64,000 bases of DNA from positions 372,001 to 436,000 of the forward strand of contig NZ_JALJZX010000002.1 in assembly GCF_024171485.1 (NCBI RefSeq). The letters are read 5' to 3'. The notes beneath the pieces were generated by a model that searched no databases, was not told where the DNA came from, and saw nothing but the letters and a program-made list of their open reading frames with translations. The stretch is from Chryseobacterium sp. HSC-36S06 (GTDB lineage Bacteria > Bacteroidota > Bacteroidia > Flavobacteriales > Weeksellaceae). Of this stretch, positions 27,333 to 35,010 are shown piece by piece. Every line of letters starts with the position of its first letter. The first letter of the stretch is position 1. The translations under genes were made by a program, and so were the position numbers.

Positions 27333-28472
27333 ATGAAAATATCACTTAGTCAAAGGAAATTAAAAGACGGAAGGATTAGTCTGTCAATCGAGTTTTATCG
27401 TGGTTCTGAAATTACTGAAGATGGAAAAAGAAAACACTTTAGGAGTTTCGAGAATTTAGATACTTATTTATTCATAGATCCAAAATCTGCCAAAGAAAAA
27501 AAAGAAAATAAAGAAGCTTTGGAATTTGCGGAAAACGTAGTTGCAATTCGAAAGGCGGAATATGCGCAAGGAAGATTTGAATGAAAAAATACAACCAAAG
27601 CTAAGCGAATATTTCTTAATTTCTTCGCTGATCTTGCCGAAGAAAAACGAACCCTTGATTCTTCAAATAATTATGGAAATTGGTATTCCACTTATCAACA
27701 TCTAAAAAAAGTAGTCCCTAAAAATTTAACTTTTGAGGAAATTGATGAAAATTTCATTAAAAAAGTTCGGAAATATTTCGAAAAAGATGCAATTAGTAAA
27801 AGTGAAATTCCACTTTCTCAAAACTCAAAATATTCATATTTCAATAAATTTAAAGCTGCACTTCGAAACGCGTTTGATAATGGATATTTGACCGTAAATT
27901 ATGCTTCAAAAGTAAAATCATTTGAACAAGCGGAAAGCCAAAGAGAATATCTGATTTTTGATGAACTACAACGATTAGCAAAAGCAGAATGTAAATATCC
28001 GGTTTTAAAGAGAGCATTTCTCTTTTCATGTCTTTCAGGATTGCGATGGTCAGATATCAATACTTTGATTTGGAAAGAAGTTCGTGATGAAGGTGATATA
28101 TCAAAAGTCAATTTCCGACAAGAAAAAACAGATGGCGTTGAATATCTCTATATTTCAAAACAAGCCAGAGAATTATTGGGCGAGAGACAAGATCCACAAG
28201 AAAGAGTTTTCAAAGGTTTGAAATATGGCATGACTTATAATACGGAAATTGTCCGGTGGTGTAATCGTGCAGCGGTACCAAAACATATAACTTTTCATTC
28301 AGCACGACATACGAACGCAGTTTTACTCCTGGAAAATGGTGCAGATATTTATACGGTTTCCAAAAGATTGGGACACAGAGAATTGAGAACAACGCAGATT
28401 TATGCGAAAATCGTGGATAGCAAAATGAAAGAAGCTGCAGAAATAATTCCAGAACTTACATTAGAAATCTGA
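27333..28472 (+). pseudogene. Tyrosine recombinase (integrase), interrupted by an in-frame stop
   Basis: The frame runs from ATG 27333 to 28472 as a typical Bacteroidota phage-type integrase of about 379 codons, except for one TGA at 27582-27584 (codon 84). The part before it is an arm-binding N-terminal domain (SLSQRKLKDGRISLSIEFYRG). The part after it, in the same frame, holds the SAM-like core-binding domain (NNYGNWYSTYQHLKKVVPKN) and the catalytic domain: Arg in LSGLRWSD, HSARHTNAV, LGHRELRTTQIYAK with the tyrosine nucleophile. There is no frameshift. It is next to attL, the usual integrase position. A sequencing error or true inactivation would both explain the stop; a C-terminal restart at 27888 would lack DNA-binding domains. 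Confidence 0.85.
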
Positions 28473-28698
28473 GCAGACTTCCGCAAACACTTTACAATAA
28501 AGAGAAGTTTGATTTTTATAACTAATTTTTCACTTTTAAGCAGTTATCGTCCAGATTAGCCCAGATCAATCTTTTTTACACTTTTTTTATACGTTTACCA
28601 TCCAGATTAATAGTTTTTAGCCTTTTGCAACCTTGCGCTATTGCCCATTATATTTACGATGATGACTTTTGTATCTATAAATCAATTAAACGATACAA

Positions 28699-28980
28699 AT
28701 GGAAAACGAACTCATATTACACAAACTCAATCGGATCGAAAAACATATTTTTGGCCTGAAAGAAATTCTTAATACCGAGGAATTGTCTGATTATACTGGA
28801 TTTAAGAAATCGTATATCTACAAATTGGTTCATACTAACAGCATTCCTTTTTCTAAACCCAACGGAAAAGTTCTCTTTTTTGAACGAAAGAAAATCGATA
28901 ACTGGTTGTTAAAAAACAGCCATAAATCCAACGATGAAATCCAACAGGAAGCCGTGGAATTTGCACTACGTAAAAAATAA
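28699..28980 (+). CDS. Excisionase-like helix-turn-helix protein
   Basis: A 93-aa DNA-binding protein with a helical N-terminus and a MerR/excisionase-type winged HTH (LSDYTGFKKSYIYKLVHTNS followed by the wing PFSKPNGKVLFFERKKIDNWL). Proteins of this family occur next to integrases in Bacteroidota mobile elements, where they act as recombination directionality factors or small regulators. It stands 226 nt after the integrase and just before the VapE-like gene. A weak hairpin (28983-29010) follows its stop codon. Confidence 0.82.
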   Translation: MENELILHKLNRIEKHIFGLKEILNTEELSDYTGFKKSYIYKLVHTNSIPFSKPNGKVLFFERKKIDNWLLKNSHKSNDEIQQEAVEFALRKK

Positions 28981-29087
28981 GAAAGCCTAACTATAGCAGT
29001 AGTCAGGCTTCAATTTATTGTTTCACTTGGAGGTAAAGAGCAAATATAGCAATTATTTGTTTCTGCTTCCCCAATACCTAATCTTTT

Positions 29088-30248
29088 ATGGAGGAAGATA
29101 AAATGCTGTATCAAACTGATACAGCAGGCAAAACTATATTTGATCGCACGCTGAAATATCTAAATTCTAAGTATTCTTTGAGATTTAATACGATATCTCT
29201 AGAGTTCGAAATTAAACGGACTTCAGATAAACAGTGGTCAGATCTCAACTTGAATTCTTTGTTTATAGAACTCACTCAATCAGGAATTGATATTCCTATC
29301 AATAAATTAGAAATCCTGGTGAGAAGCCATCTTATTAGTCAGTATAATCCCATTTCTGAATATTTTGAAAATCTCGAAGATTGGGACGGCGAAGATCATA
29401 TAAAAAACCTTTGTAGTTACGTAAAGACCAATGATGATAATGCTTTTCTATATCATATGGAGAAGTGGTTTACCAGAGCAGTTTTGTGTGCTTTAGAAAA
29501 AGAAAAAATAAACAAGCATTGTTTGGTCCTCGCGAATACCATTCAAAATAGCGGAAAATCAACCTATTTGAGATTTTTCATTCCCAGAAAATTGATGAAT
29601 TATCTCTCGGAAGATATCGGTTTGGATAAAGACAGCAGAATTAAACTGTGTAAAAATTTGATTATCAATTTAGATGAACTCTCGATTTTAGCGAAAGCAG
29701 ATATTAATTCATTGAAAGCATTTATCTCAAAAACCCATATCAACGAAAGACTGCCTTATGCACGTAAAGCAGAGTATTTGGAGCGGATTTGCAGTTTCGT
29801 GGGTTCTACTAACAAAACGGATTTTCTAACTGATGAATCGGGCAGCGTGCGCTGGATCATTTTTGAAGTGAACGAGAAAATCAACTTTAATTATTCAATG
29901 GAAATCAATATTGATAAAGTTTGGTCACAGGCATACTTCAATGCTTATAAAAGAAAGGGTTTTAATCCGGAACTGACTTTAGCAGATATTTCCGAAAACG
30001 AAAAGCGGAACGAGCGATTTACACAGATGACTTTAGAACAAGAAATGGTCAACAAGTTTTTTGAACCATCGGATAATCTGGAAGAATTCAAGACAGCGAC
30101 CGAAGTGATGATGGATTTGAGCACGCAAGGAATACGATTAAATCATTTAAAAATCGGGAGAGCGTTATCATCATTCAAATTTCCCAGAGTAAAACATCCA
30201 CAAAGACAAATCTATGGTTACCTCATTCGGTTGAAAACCGCAGATTAA
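29088..30248 (+). CDS. VapE-like (virulence-associated E) helicase/primase-like protein
   Basis: A 386-aa protein with the VapE/DUF3987-related P-loop ATPase core. The Walker A-like motif is at about 152-159 (IQNSGKST, Gly156-Lys157-Ser158), the Walker B-like segment is KNLIINLDEL, and the conserved VGSTNKTDFLTDESGSVRW follows. Family members sit in phages, satellites and integrative elements and are thought to serve replication of the element. The adjacent 1 kb of iteron-like repeats downstream suits a replication origin. The C-terminal part after about residue 300 is a winged-helix-like segment. Confidence 0.85.
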   Translation: MEEDKMLYQTDTAGKTIFDRTLKYLNSKYSLRFNTISLEFEIKRTSDKQWSDLNLNSLFIELTQSGIDIPINKLEILVRSHLISQYNPISEYFENLEDWDGEDHIKNLCSYVKTNDDNAFLYHMEKWFTRAVLCALEKEKINKHCLVLANTIQNSGKSTYLRFFIPRKLMNYLSEDIGLDKDSRIKLCKNLIINLDELSILAKADINSLKAFISKTHINERLPYARKAEYLERICSFVGSTNKTDFLTDESGSVRWIIFEVNEKINFNYSMEINIDKVWSQAYFNAYKRKGFNPELTLADISENEKRNERFTQMTLEQEMVNKFFEPSDNLEEFKTATEVMMDLSTQGIRLNHLKIGRALSSFKFPRVKHPQRQIYGYLIRLKTAD

Positions 30249-30266
30249 TTTTAATACACCAATTAA

Positions 30267-30448
30267 CTACCTACTTACCTTGATGATTTAATTCATTGAT
30301 TTTCAGTTTAATCTATAGGTAAGTATAAATAATAAGAGTTACCTAAAGTTACCTATTTATAGGCAGTTGGTAAGTAGGTAGAATGAGGTAAGAGCAAAAA
30401 ATGTCCTTATTAAATTGATTATCAATTATTTGGTAAGTAGGTAGGTAG
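30267..30448. repeat. Iteron-like repeats, GGTAAGTAGGTAG family
   Basis: GGTAAGTAGGTAG is present at 30369-30381 and 30432-30444 (the second extended by GTAG), and its exact complement is at 30267-30279. Shorter GGTAAGTA, GTTACCTA and AGGTAAG words lie between. The spacing and the position right after a VapE-like gene are as expected for initiator binding sites of a replication origin. This is inference from pattern only. Confidence 0.6.
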
Positions 30449-30685
30449 TTTAGCAAAAAACATAGAAAAATATATTTTTATTTGTATAATGAAGGCGAGG
30501 TATTAGAAATGATTAACGATTTTTTTCTTTTAGAAGCAACTTCATTAATTTTGTATTTCCCTGAAAATTTCGCGATTCATTTATTCAGAGATTAATCAGA
30601 TCCAATTTTTTTTCTTTTTTAAAGCAAAAATCTACGGGCAACTTTTTATGATATTTGACGAGTCAACTTCGTATTTCATTTCGCA

Positions 30686-30832
30686 AACCTGCGTAAAATA
30701 ATATCCGCTTTCTTTCAGAAAGAAATAATTTTTTAATAATATTTATAAATCTAACCTGCGTAAAATAATACCAGCAATATGGGTAACGTGCGTAAAATAG
30801 ATACAGGTAACCGGCGTAAAATAAGTACAGGT
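30686..30832 (+). repeat. Four direct repeats with core GCGTAAAATA
   Basis: Four related 22-bp units start at 30686, 30753, 30785 and 30809 (core AACCTGCGTAAAATAATAC, with variants AACGTG and AACCGG). Spacings between starts are 67, 32 and 24 bp. The region has no gene. The unequal spacing and sequence drift argue against a CRISPR array. Confidence 0.6.
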
Positions 30833-30850
30833 TAAAATATTTCATATTTT

Positions 30851-30921
30851 AGACCTCTAAAAATCATATCTATTTGTAAATCATTTTATTACAGATGATC
30901 CACGCCATTTTTTAGAGGTCT
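30851..30921. other. 13-bp perfect inverted repeat with a 45-nt spacer
   Basis: AGACCTCTAAAAA (30851-30863) pairs exactly with TTTTTAGAGGTCT (30909-30921). It could be an extended hairpin of an RNA or a protein-binding cruciform in the origin-like region. Confidence 0.5.
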
Positions 30922-30945
30922 GAAAGAAAAAACAGTTTTTGTATA

Positions 30946-31005
30946 GCAAGATGTGTCTTTGTACCCACAAACTTTTCAAGTTTATAGCCACAAAGACGAT
31001 CTTGC
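30946..31005. other. 60-nt structured element (candidate ncRNA or transfer origin)
   Basis: GCAAGATGTGTCTTTGT (30946-30962) is nearly complementary to ACAAAGACGATCTTGC (30990-31005). Inside lies a perfect 6-bp hairpin AAACTT-TTC-AAGTTT (30969-30983). A T-rich stretch and a GGGGAAAAAAC block follow. The branched fold could be an RNA or an oriT-like cruciform; no relaxase is nearby. Confidence 0.45.
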
Positions 31006-31276
31006 CTTTTTACAAAAGGGGAAAAAACTTCGGGACTTGTTTTTTATTGGAGGGGACATTTTAAAAGAAATAAATATTTATAATTTTTGAAAAATGGAAA
31101 TAGGTGATGCTGAAAAAAAAATATTTGGCGCTTTCAAATTTGTTGAGTTGGCTAGATTGATTTGAAGTGTTATTCTTTGAAATAGGTTTGATTTTCGCAA
31201 TTTGTAAGAATCTATATAACCTGTATTAATAATGATTACAGTGATTAAATAGTAACCTAGGAAGCACATTGCAATT

Positions 31277-31308
31277 ATGTCCAGTTTTTTAATTAATAAA
31301 CTGGACAT
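31277..31308. promoter_or_regulatory. Operator-like inverted repeat before the AbiEi-like gene
   Basis: A perfect 11-bp inverted repeat, ATGTCCAGTTT...AAACTGGACAT, lies directly upstream of the -7 element TATATTTG (31315-31322) and the start codon at 31338. AbiEi antitoxins are known to repress their own promoter by binding inverted repeats, so this is a likely autoregulatory operator. Confidence 0.6.
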
Positions 31309-31314
31309 TTTTCT

Positions 31315-31322
31315 TATATTTG
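31315..31322 (+). promoter_or_regulatory. -7 promoter element of the AbiEi-like gene
   Basis: TATATTTG fits TAnnTTTG, lies 16 nt before ATG 31338 and is next to the inverted repeat. Confidence 0.45.
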
Positions 31323-31337
31323 TTTTTCAATAACTCA

Positions 31338-32060
31338 ATGAAAACTACTGATTACATAGCATATACGATTGACAGGCTTCCAAAAGGCTATGTTTTCACC
31401 TATGATGACTTTCATAATGGGGTCAATAACAAAGAGTCGATCATAAAAGCATTGAACAGAATGGCGGTTTCTGGAAAGATTGAAAAGCTTTCAAAAGGTA
31501 AATACTATAAAGCTGAAAAAACCATATTTGGAAACTTGGAACCCCCACAAAAACAAATTGTAAAGGATTTATTGGAAGATAACGGTAAAATCATTGGCTA
31601 TTTAACAGGACTGAGTATTTACAATCAATTAGGGTTTACGACCCAAGTAAGCAATACCATTCAAATTGGCAAAAATGAAGTTCGGTCACAATTAGAGAGA
31701 GGACGTTATTCCATCTCTTTTGTGAAGCAGAAAAATACCATTAATAAGGAAAATATATATCCTTTGCAGTTGCTTGATGTTCTCCGATTTACTGATAAAA
31801 TCCCGGATACAAATATTGAAAATACACTCAAAAGATTTATCGATCTTTTAAAAAAAATGGAAGCTAAAGAGATTTCCAATTTGCAAAGATTGGCGCTGAA
31901 ATATACACCGTCTGTTCGCGCATTACTAGGAGCAATATTGGAGGAGATAAATTTAGCTGATACAGAATTATTAAAGAACTCACTTAATCCTATTACTAAA
32001 TATAAAATTAAAGGAGCTGAAAACATTTTGACCACCACCGAAAAATGGAATATCCAATGA
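31338..32060 (+). CDS. AbiEi-like antitoxin (DUF6088 family)
   Basis: The 240-aa protein has an N-terminal winged-helix domain (VFTYDDFHNGVNNKESIIKAL... KLSKGKYYKAEK) of the type IV antitoxin AbiEi kind, followed by the DUF6088 C-terminal domain. ATG 31338 is chosen over a TTG 18 nt upstream because it gives the usual MKTTDYIAYTID start. In intact systems the next gene encodes an AbiEii nucleotidyltransferase toxin and overlaps the antitoxin. The overlap is present here (ATGA at 32057-32060), but the toxin is truncated. The antitoxin is thus apparently orphaned. Confidence 0.8.
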   Translation: MKTTDYIAYTIDRLPKGYVFTYDDFHNGVNNKESIIKALNRMAVSGKIEKLSKGKYYKAEKTIFGNLEPPQKQIVKDLLEDNGKIIGYLTGLSIYNQLGFTTQVSNTIQIGKNEVRSQLERGRYSISFVKQKNTINKENIYPLQLLDVLRFTDKIPDTNIENTLKRFIDLLKKMEAKEISNLQRLALKYTPSVRALLGAILEEINLADTELLKNSLNPITKYKIKGAENILTTTEKWNIQ

Positions 32061-32137
32061 AGTTACATGAAAACAAAACGCTATTTAATCAAGCAGACCG
32101 TTTCACTGCTCAGGAATTAGGTGTTCTTGATATTTAA
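32057..32137 (+). pseudogene. Truncated AbiEii-type nucleotidyltransferase toxin
   Basis: A 26-codon frame starting within the antitoxin stop codon (ATGA overlap) reads MKLHENKTLFNQADRFTAQE and ends LGVLDI-stop. This is the standard N-terminus of DUF1814/AbiEii toxins in Bacteroidota, in which an IEKDYWVT-type segment should follow. Everything after Ile26 is missing and replaced by 40 nt of noncoding DNA before hsdM. The toxin cannot be active. Confidence 0.7.
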
Positions 32138-32179
32138 AGAGCATAATTCCCTATTTTTAAACAATAAGTAAAAAGCTAA

Positions 32180-33739
32180 ATGGCCAAGAAAATTACGAAA
32201 TCAAAATCGATAGAAGAAACCCTGTGGGATTCCGCTAACAAACTTCGCGGATCTGTGGAATCAGCAGAATATAAACACATTGTCTTAAGTCTTATTTTCC
32301 TCAAATTTGCAGGAGATACTTTTGAAGAAAGAAAGCAGGAACTCATTGCCGAAGGCAAAGAACAGTTTACCGAAATGGTGGAATTCTACACCATGAAAAA
32401 CGTCTTTTATCTTCCCGAAGAAGCACGTTGGTCTTTCATTATGCAACAGGCAAAACAACCTGATATTGCGTTAAAAATTGATACCGCACTTTTTACCATA
32501 GAACAAAATAATCCTGCCCTGAAAGGCGCTTTACCCGATAATTATTTTTCCCGCTTGGGTTTAGATGTCAGCAAATTATCTGCTTTGTTGGATACCATCA
32601 ATCAAATCAATACCATTGCAGATAGAGAACATGATCTGGTGGGTCGCGTTTACGAATATTTCCTCTCCAAATTTGCTTTGGCAGAAGGAAAAGGAAAAGG
32701 AGAGTTTTATACGCCGAAATCCATCGTCAATCTAATTGCAGAACTCATTGAACCTTTTGAAGGAAAAATCTATGATCCATGTTGTGGTTCGGGTGGAATG
32801 TTTGTGCAGAGTGTGAAATTTGTGAATGAACATCAGGGAAATAAAAAACAAATCTCGGTGTACGGACAGGAATATACCGGTGCAACCTACAAACTGGCGA
32901 AAATGAATCTCGCCATTCGTGGGATTTCTGCCAATCTTGGCGACACGGCAGCAGATACTTTTTCCAATGATCAGCACAAAGATCTGAAAGCCGATTTCAT
33001 TATGGCAAATCCGCCCTTTAACCAAAAAGACTGGCGCGCTGCAAATGAATTGGTTGATGATCCACGTTGGAACGGCTACGATATTCCTTCCACAAGCAAC
33101 GCCAATTATGGTTGGATCTTACACATGGTTTCCAAACTTTCTGAAAATGGAGTGGCGGGATTTATCCTGGCAAATGGGGCGCTGAGTGGTGATGGAACAG
33201 AAAAAGCCATTAGAAAAACTTTAGTTGAAAATGGTTTGGTGGAAGCTGTTATTATTCTGCCCCAAAATATGTTTTACACCACCAATATTAGTGTCACGCT
33301 TTGGATCATCAATAAAAATAAAACCCAAAGAACCGTAGAGAAAGGAACAGAACTACGCCGGTATAGAAATAGAAAAGATGAAGTCTTGTTTATGGATTTG
33401 CGGGAAATGGGCGTTCCTTTTGAGAAAAAATTTACCGAATTTTCTGTAGATAATATTAAAGAAATTACTTCTACTTTTCACAATTGGCAAACTGATGGCG
33501 ACTATGAAAATATCCCGGAATATTCTTATGCTGCAAAAACAGAGGAAATAAAAAACAAAGATTATTCTTTGGTGCCAAGTAAATATATTGAATTCGTCAA
33601 CCGTGATGAAAATGTAGATTACCACGAAAAAATGACCGATTTACAAAGTGATATTGTGGATTTGCTAAAAGCAGAACAACAAAGCAATTTGGATTTGAAA
33701 AAAGTATTTGAAAAATTGGGCTATGAAGTTGGGGTATAA
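32180..33739 (+). CDS. hsdM: Type I restriction-modification N6-adenine methyltransferase subunit
   Basis: The modification subunit, 519 aa. It has the N-terminal HsdM helical domain (EETLWDSANKLRGSVESAEY), then the SAM-binding motif with Asp199 in YDPCCGSGGM and the catalytic NPPF at residues 277-280 (MANPPFNQKDW). GEFYTPKSIVNLI precedes the SAM motif as usual. It overlaps hsdS by 17 nt. It methylates adenine in the bipartite site defined by HsdS and forms the M2S and R2M2S complexes. Confidence 0.96.
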   Translation: MAKKITKSKSIEETLWDSANKLRGSVESAEYKHIVLSLIFLKFAGDTFEERKQELIAEGKEQFTEMVEFYTMKNVFYLPEEARWSFIMQQAKQPDIALKIDTALFTIEQNNPALKGALPDNYFSRLGLDVSKLSALLDTINQINTIADREHDLVGRVYEYFLSKFALAEGKGKGEFYTPKSIVNLIAELIEPFEGKIYDPCCGSGGMFVQSVKFVNEHQGNKKQISVYGQEYTGATYKLAKMNLAIRGISANLGDTAADTFSNDQHKDLKADFIMANPPFNQKDWRAANELVDDPRWNGYDIPSTSNANYGWILHMVSKLSENGVAGFILANGALSGDGTEKAIRKTLVENGLVEAVIILPQNMFYTTNISVTLWIINKNKTQRTVEKGTELRRYRNRKDEVLFMDLREMGVPFEKKFTEFSVDNIKEITSTFHNWQTDGDYENIPEYSYAAKTEEIKNKDYSLVPSKYIEFVNRDENVDYHEKMTDLQSDIVDLLKAEQQSNLDLKKVFEKLGYEVGV

Positions 33740-34985
33740 AAGATTAGGGAATTATATCCAATTGGTTGATGAGAGAAACAAAAATTTAGAAGTAACTAAT
33801 TTGCTTGGAATTTCTGTGACTAAAAATTTCATTCCCTCTGTTGCAAATATTATTGGAACAGATATGGCAAATTATAAAATTGTTCGCAAAAACCAGTTTG
33901 CTTGTAGTGTAATGCAAGTAAGACGAGATAAGAAAATGCCTGTTGCGCTTTATTTAGAAAATAAACCTTCTATCATTTCCCAAGCATACCCTGTTTTTGA
34001 GATTATTGATGAAACTTTGCTTTTGCCGGAATATCTGATGATGTGGTTTACAAGAAGTGAGTTTGATAGAGAAGCATGTTTTTTAGCCGTTGGTGGAGTA
34101 CGAGGAAGTTTGGAATGGGAAGATTTTCTCAATATGGAATTACCAATTCCTTCCCCTGAAAAACAAAAAGAAATGATTGAAGAGTATGAGACCATAGAAA
34201 ACCGTATCCAACTGAACAAAAAACTCTGCGCCACTTTAGAAGAAACCGCACAAACCATTTACAAACATTGGTTTGAAGATTTTGAATTTCCAGATGAAAA
34301 CGGAAAGCCATACAAAAGTTCTGGCGGTGAAATGGCTAAGTGTGAAGAATTGGGGAAAGAGATTCCGAAAGCTTTTAAGCTATATAAAATTAGTGAATTG
34401 ATTGAAAATTCTCTAGGAGGAGATTGGGGAAAAGATGTAGAAACTGGTAATTATACAGAAAAAGTGATTTGCGTTAGAGGTGCAGATATTAATTTAATGA
34501 AATATGGAAATTTTGATAATGCACCCATTCGTTATATTATTAAAAAAAATCTCTCATCACGAAATTTGCAAAAAAACAATATTGTCATCGAATTATCAGG
34601 AGGAAGTCCAACCCAATCAACTGGGAGAAGTTTACAAATTTCAGAAAAATTAATTAATGAAATACGCACAAATTTAATTTGTTCGAATTTTTGTAGAGCA
34701 TTACAAATGAAAGATGGCTATTCAGATATTGTCTTTGCAAAAATAAATTTTGAATATGACAGAGATACTTTTTTTAGATATGAAAATAGTTCGCACGGTG
34801 TAAAAAATTTAAATATTGGTGATTTATTTAATGACTTAATGATAGCAACAAATGAATCTTTCTTAAATGAATTTAGTCAAAACATTAATGTCATAAAAGA
34901 TAAGATTCTGACATTAGGAATACAAAATCAAAAACTGGAAGAATTAAAAAGTTTGCTTTTGGGGAAAATGGCGGTGGAGAATTAA
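33723..34985 (+). CDS. hsdS: Type I restriction-modification specificity subunit
   Basis: The DNA-recognition subunit, 420 aa from ATG 33723 (start inside hsdM, 17-nt overlap). Two target-recognition domains flank a central helical spacer: TRD1 at about 1-150, spacer at about 150-185 (KQKEMIEEYETIENRIQLNK), TRD2 at about 215-370, and a C-terminal helix ending LEELKSLLLGKM that mirrors the spacer. The recognition sequence cannot be read. TRD2 is much more AT-rich in codon use than hsdM, consistent with domain exchange. Confidence 0.93.
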   Translation: MKLGYKRLGNYIQLVDERNKNLEVTNLLGISVTKNFIPSVANIIGTDMANYKIVRKNQFACSVMQVRRDKKMPVALYLENKPSIISQAYPVFEIIDETLLLPEYLMMWFTRSEFDREACFLAVGGVRGSLEWEDFLNMELPIPSPEKQKEMIEEYETIENRIQLNKKLCATLEETAQTIYKHWFEDFEFPDENGKPYKSSGGEMAKCEELGKEIPKAFKLYKISELIENSLGGDWGKDVETGNYTEKVICVRGADINLMKYGNFDNAPIRYIIKKNLSSRNLQKNNIVIELSGGSPTQSTGRSLQISEKLINEIRTNLICSNFCRALQMKDGYSDIVFAKINFEYDRDTFFRYENSSHGVKNLNIGDLFNDLMIATNESFLNEFSQNINVIKDKILTLGIQNQKLEELKSLLLGKMAVEN

Positions 34986-35010
34986 ATTTTAAATAAAAAA
35001 CACAAAACAA

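Noticed and set aside
30686-30832. Possible CRISPR array
   Set aside because: Only four diverged units with spacings of 67, 32 and 24 bp; no cas genes are present.
30663-30845. Open frame of 60 codons on the - strand with repeated LFYAG/LFYAR units
   Set aside because: It is produced by the GCGTAAAATA direct repeats; the composition is not protein-like.
31078-31308. Open frame of 76 codons on the - strand with a hydrophobic N-terminus
   Set aside because: It overlaps the operator and promoter of the AbiEi-like gene and has no family resemblance.
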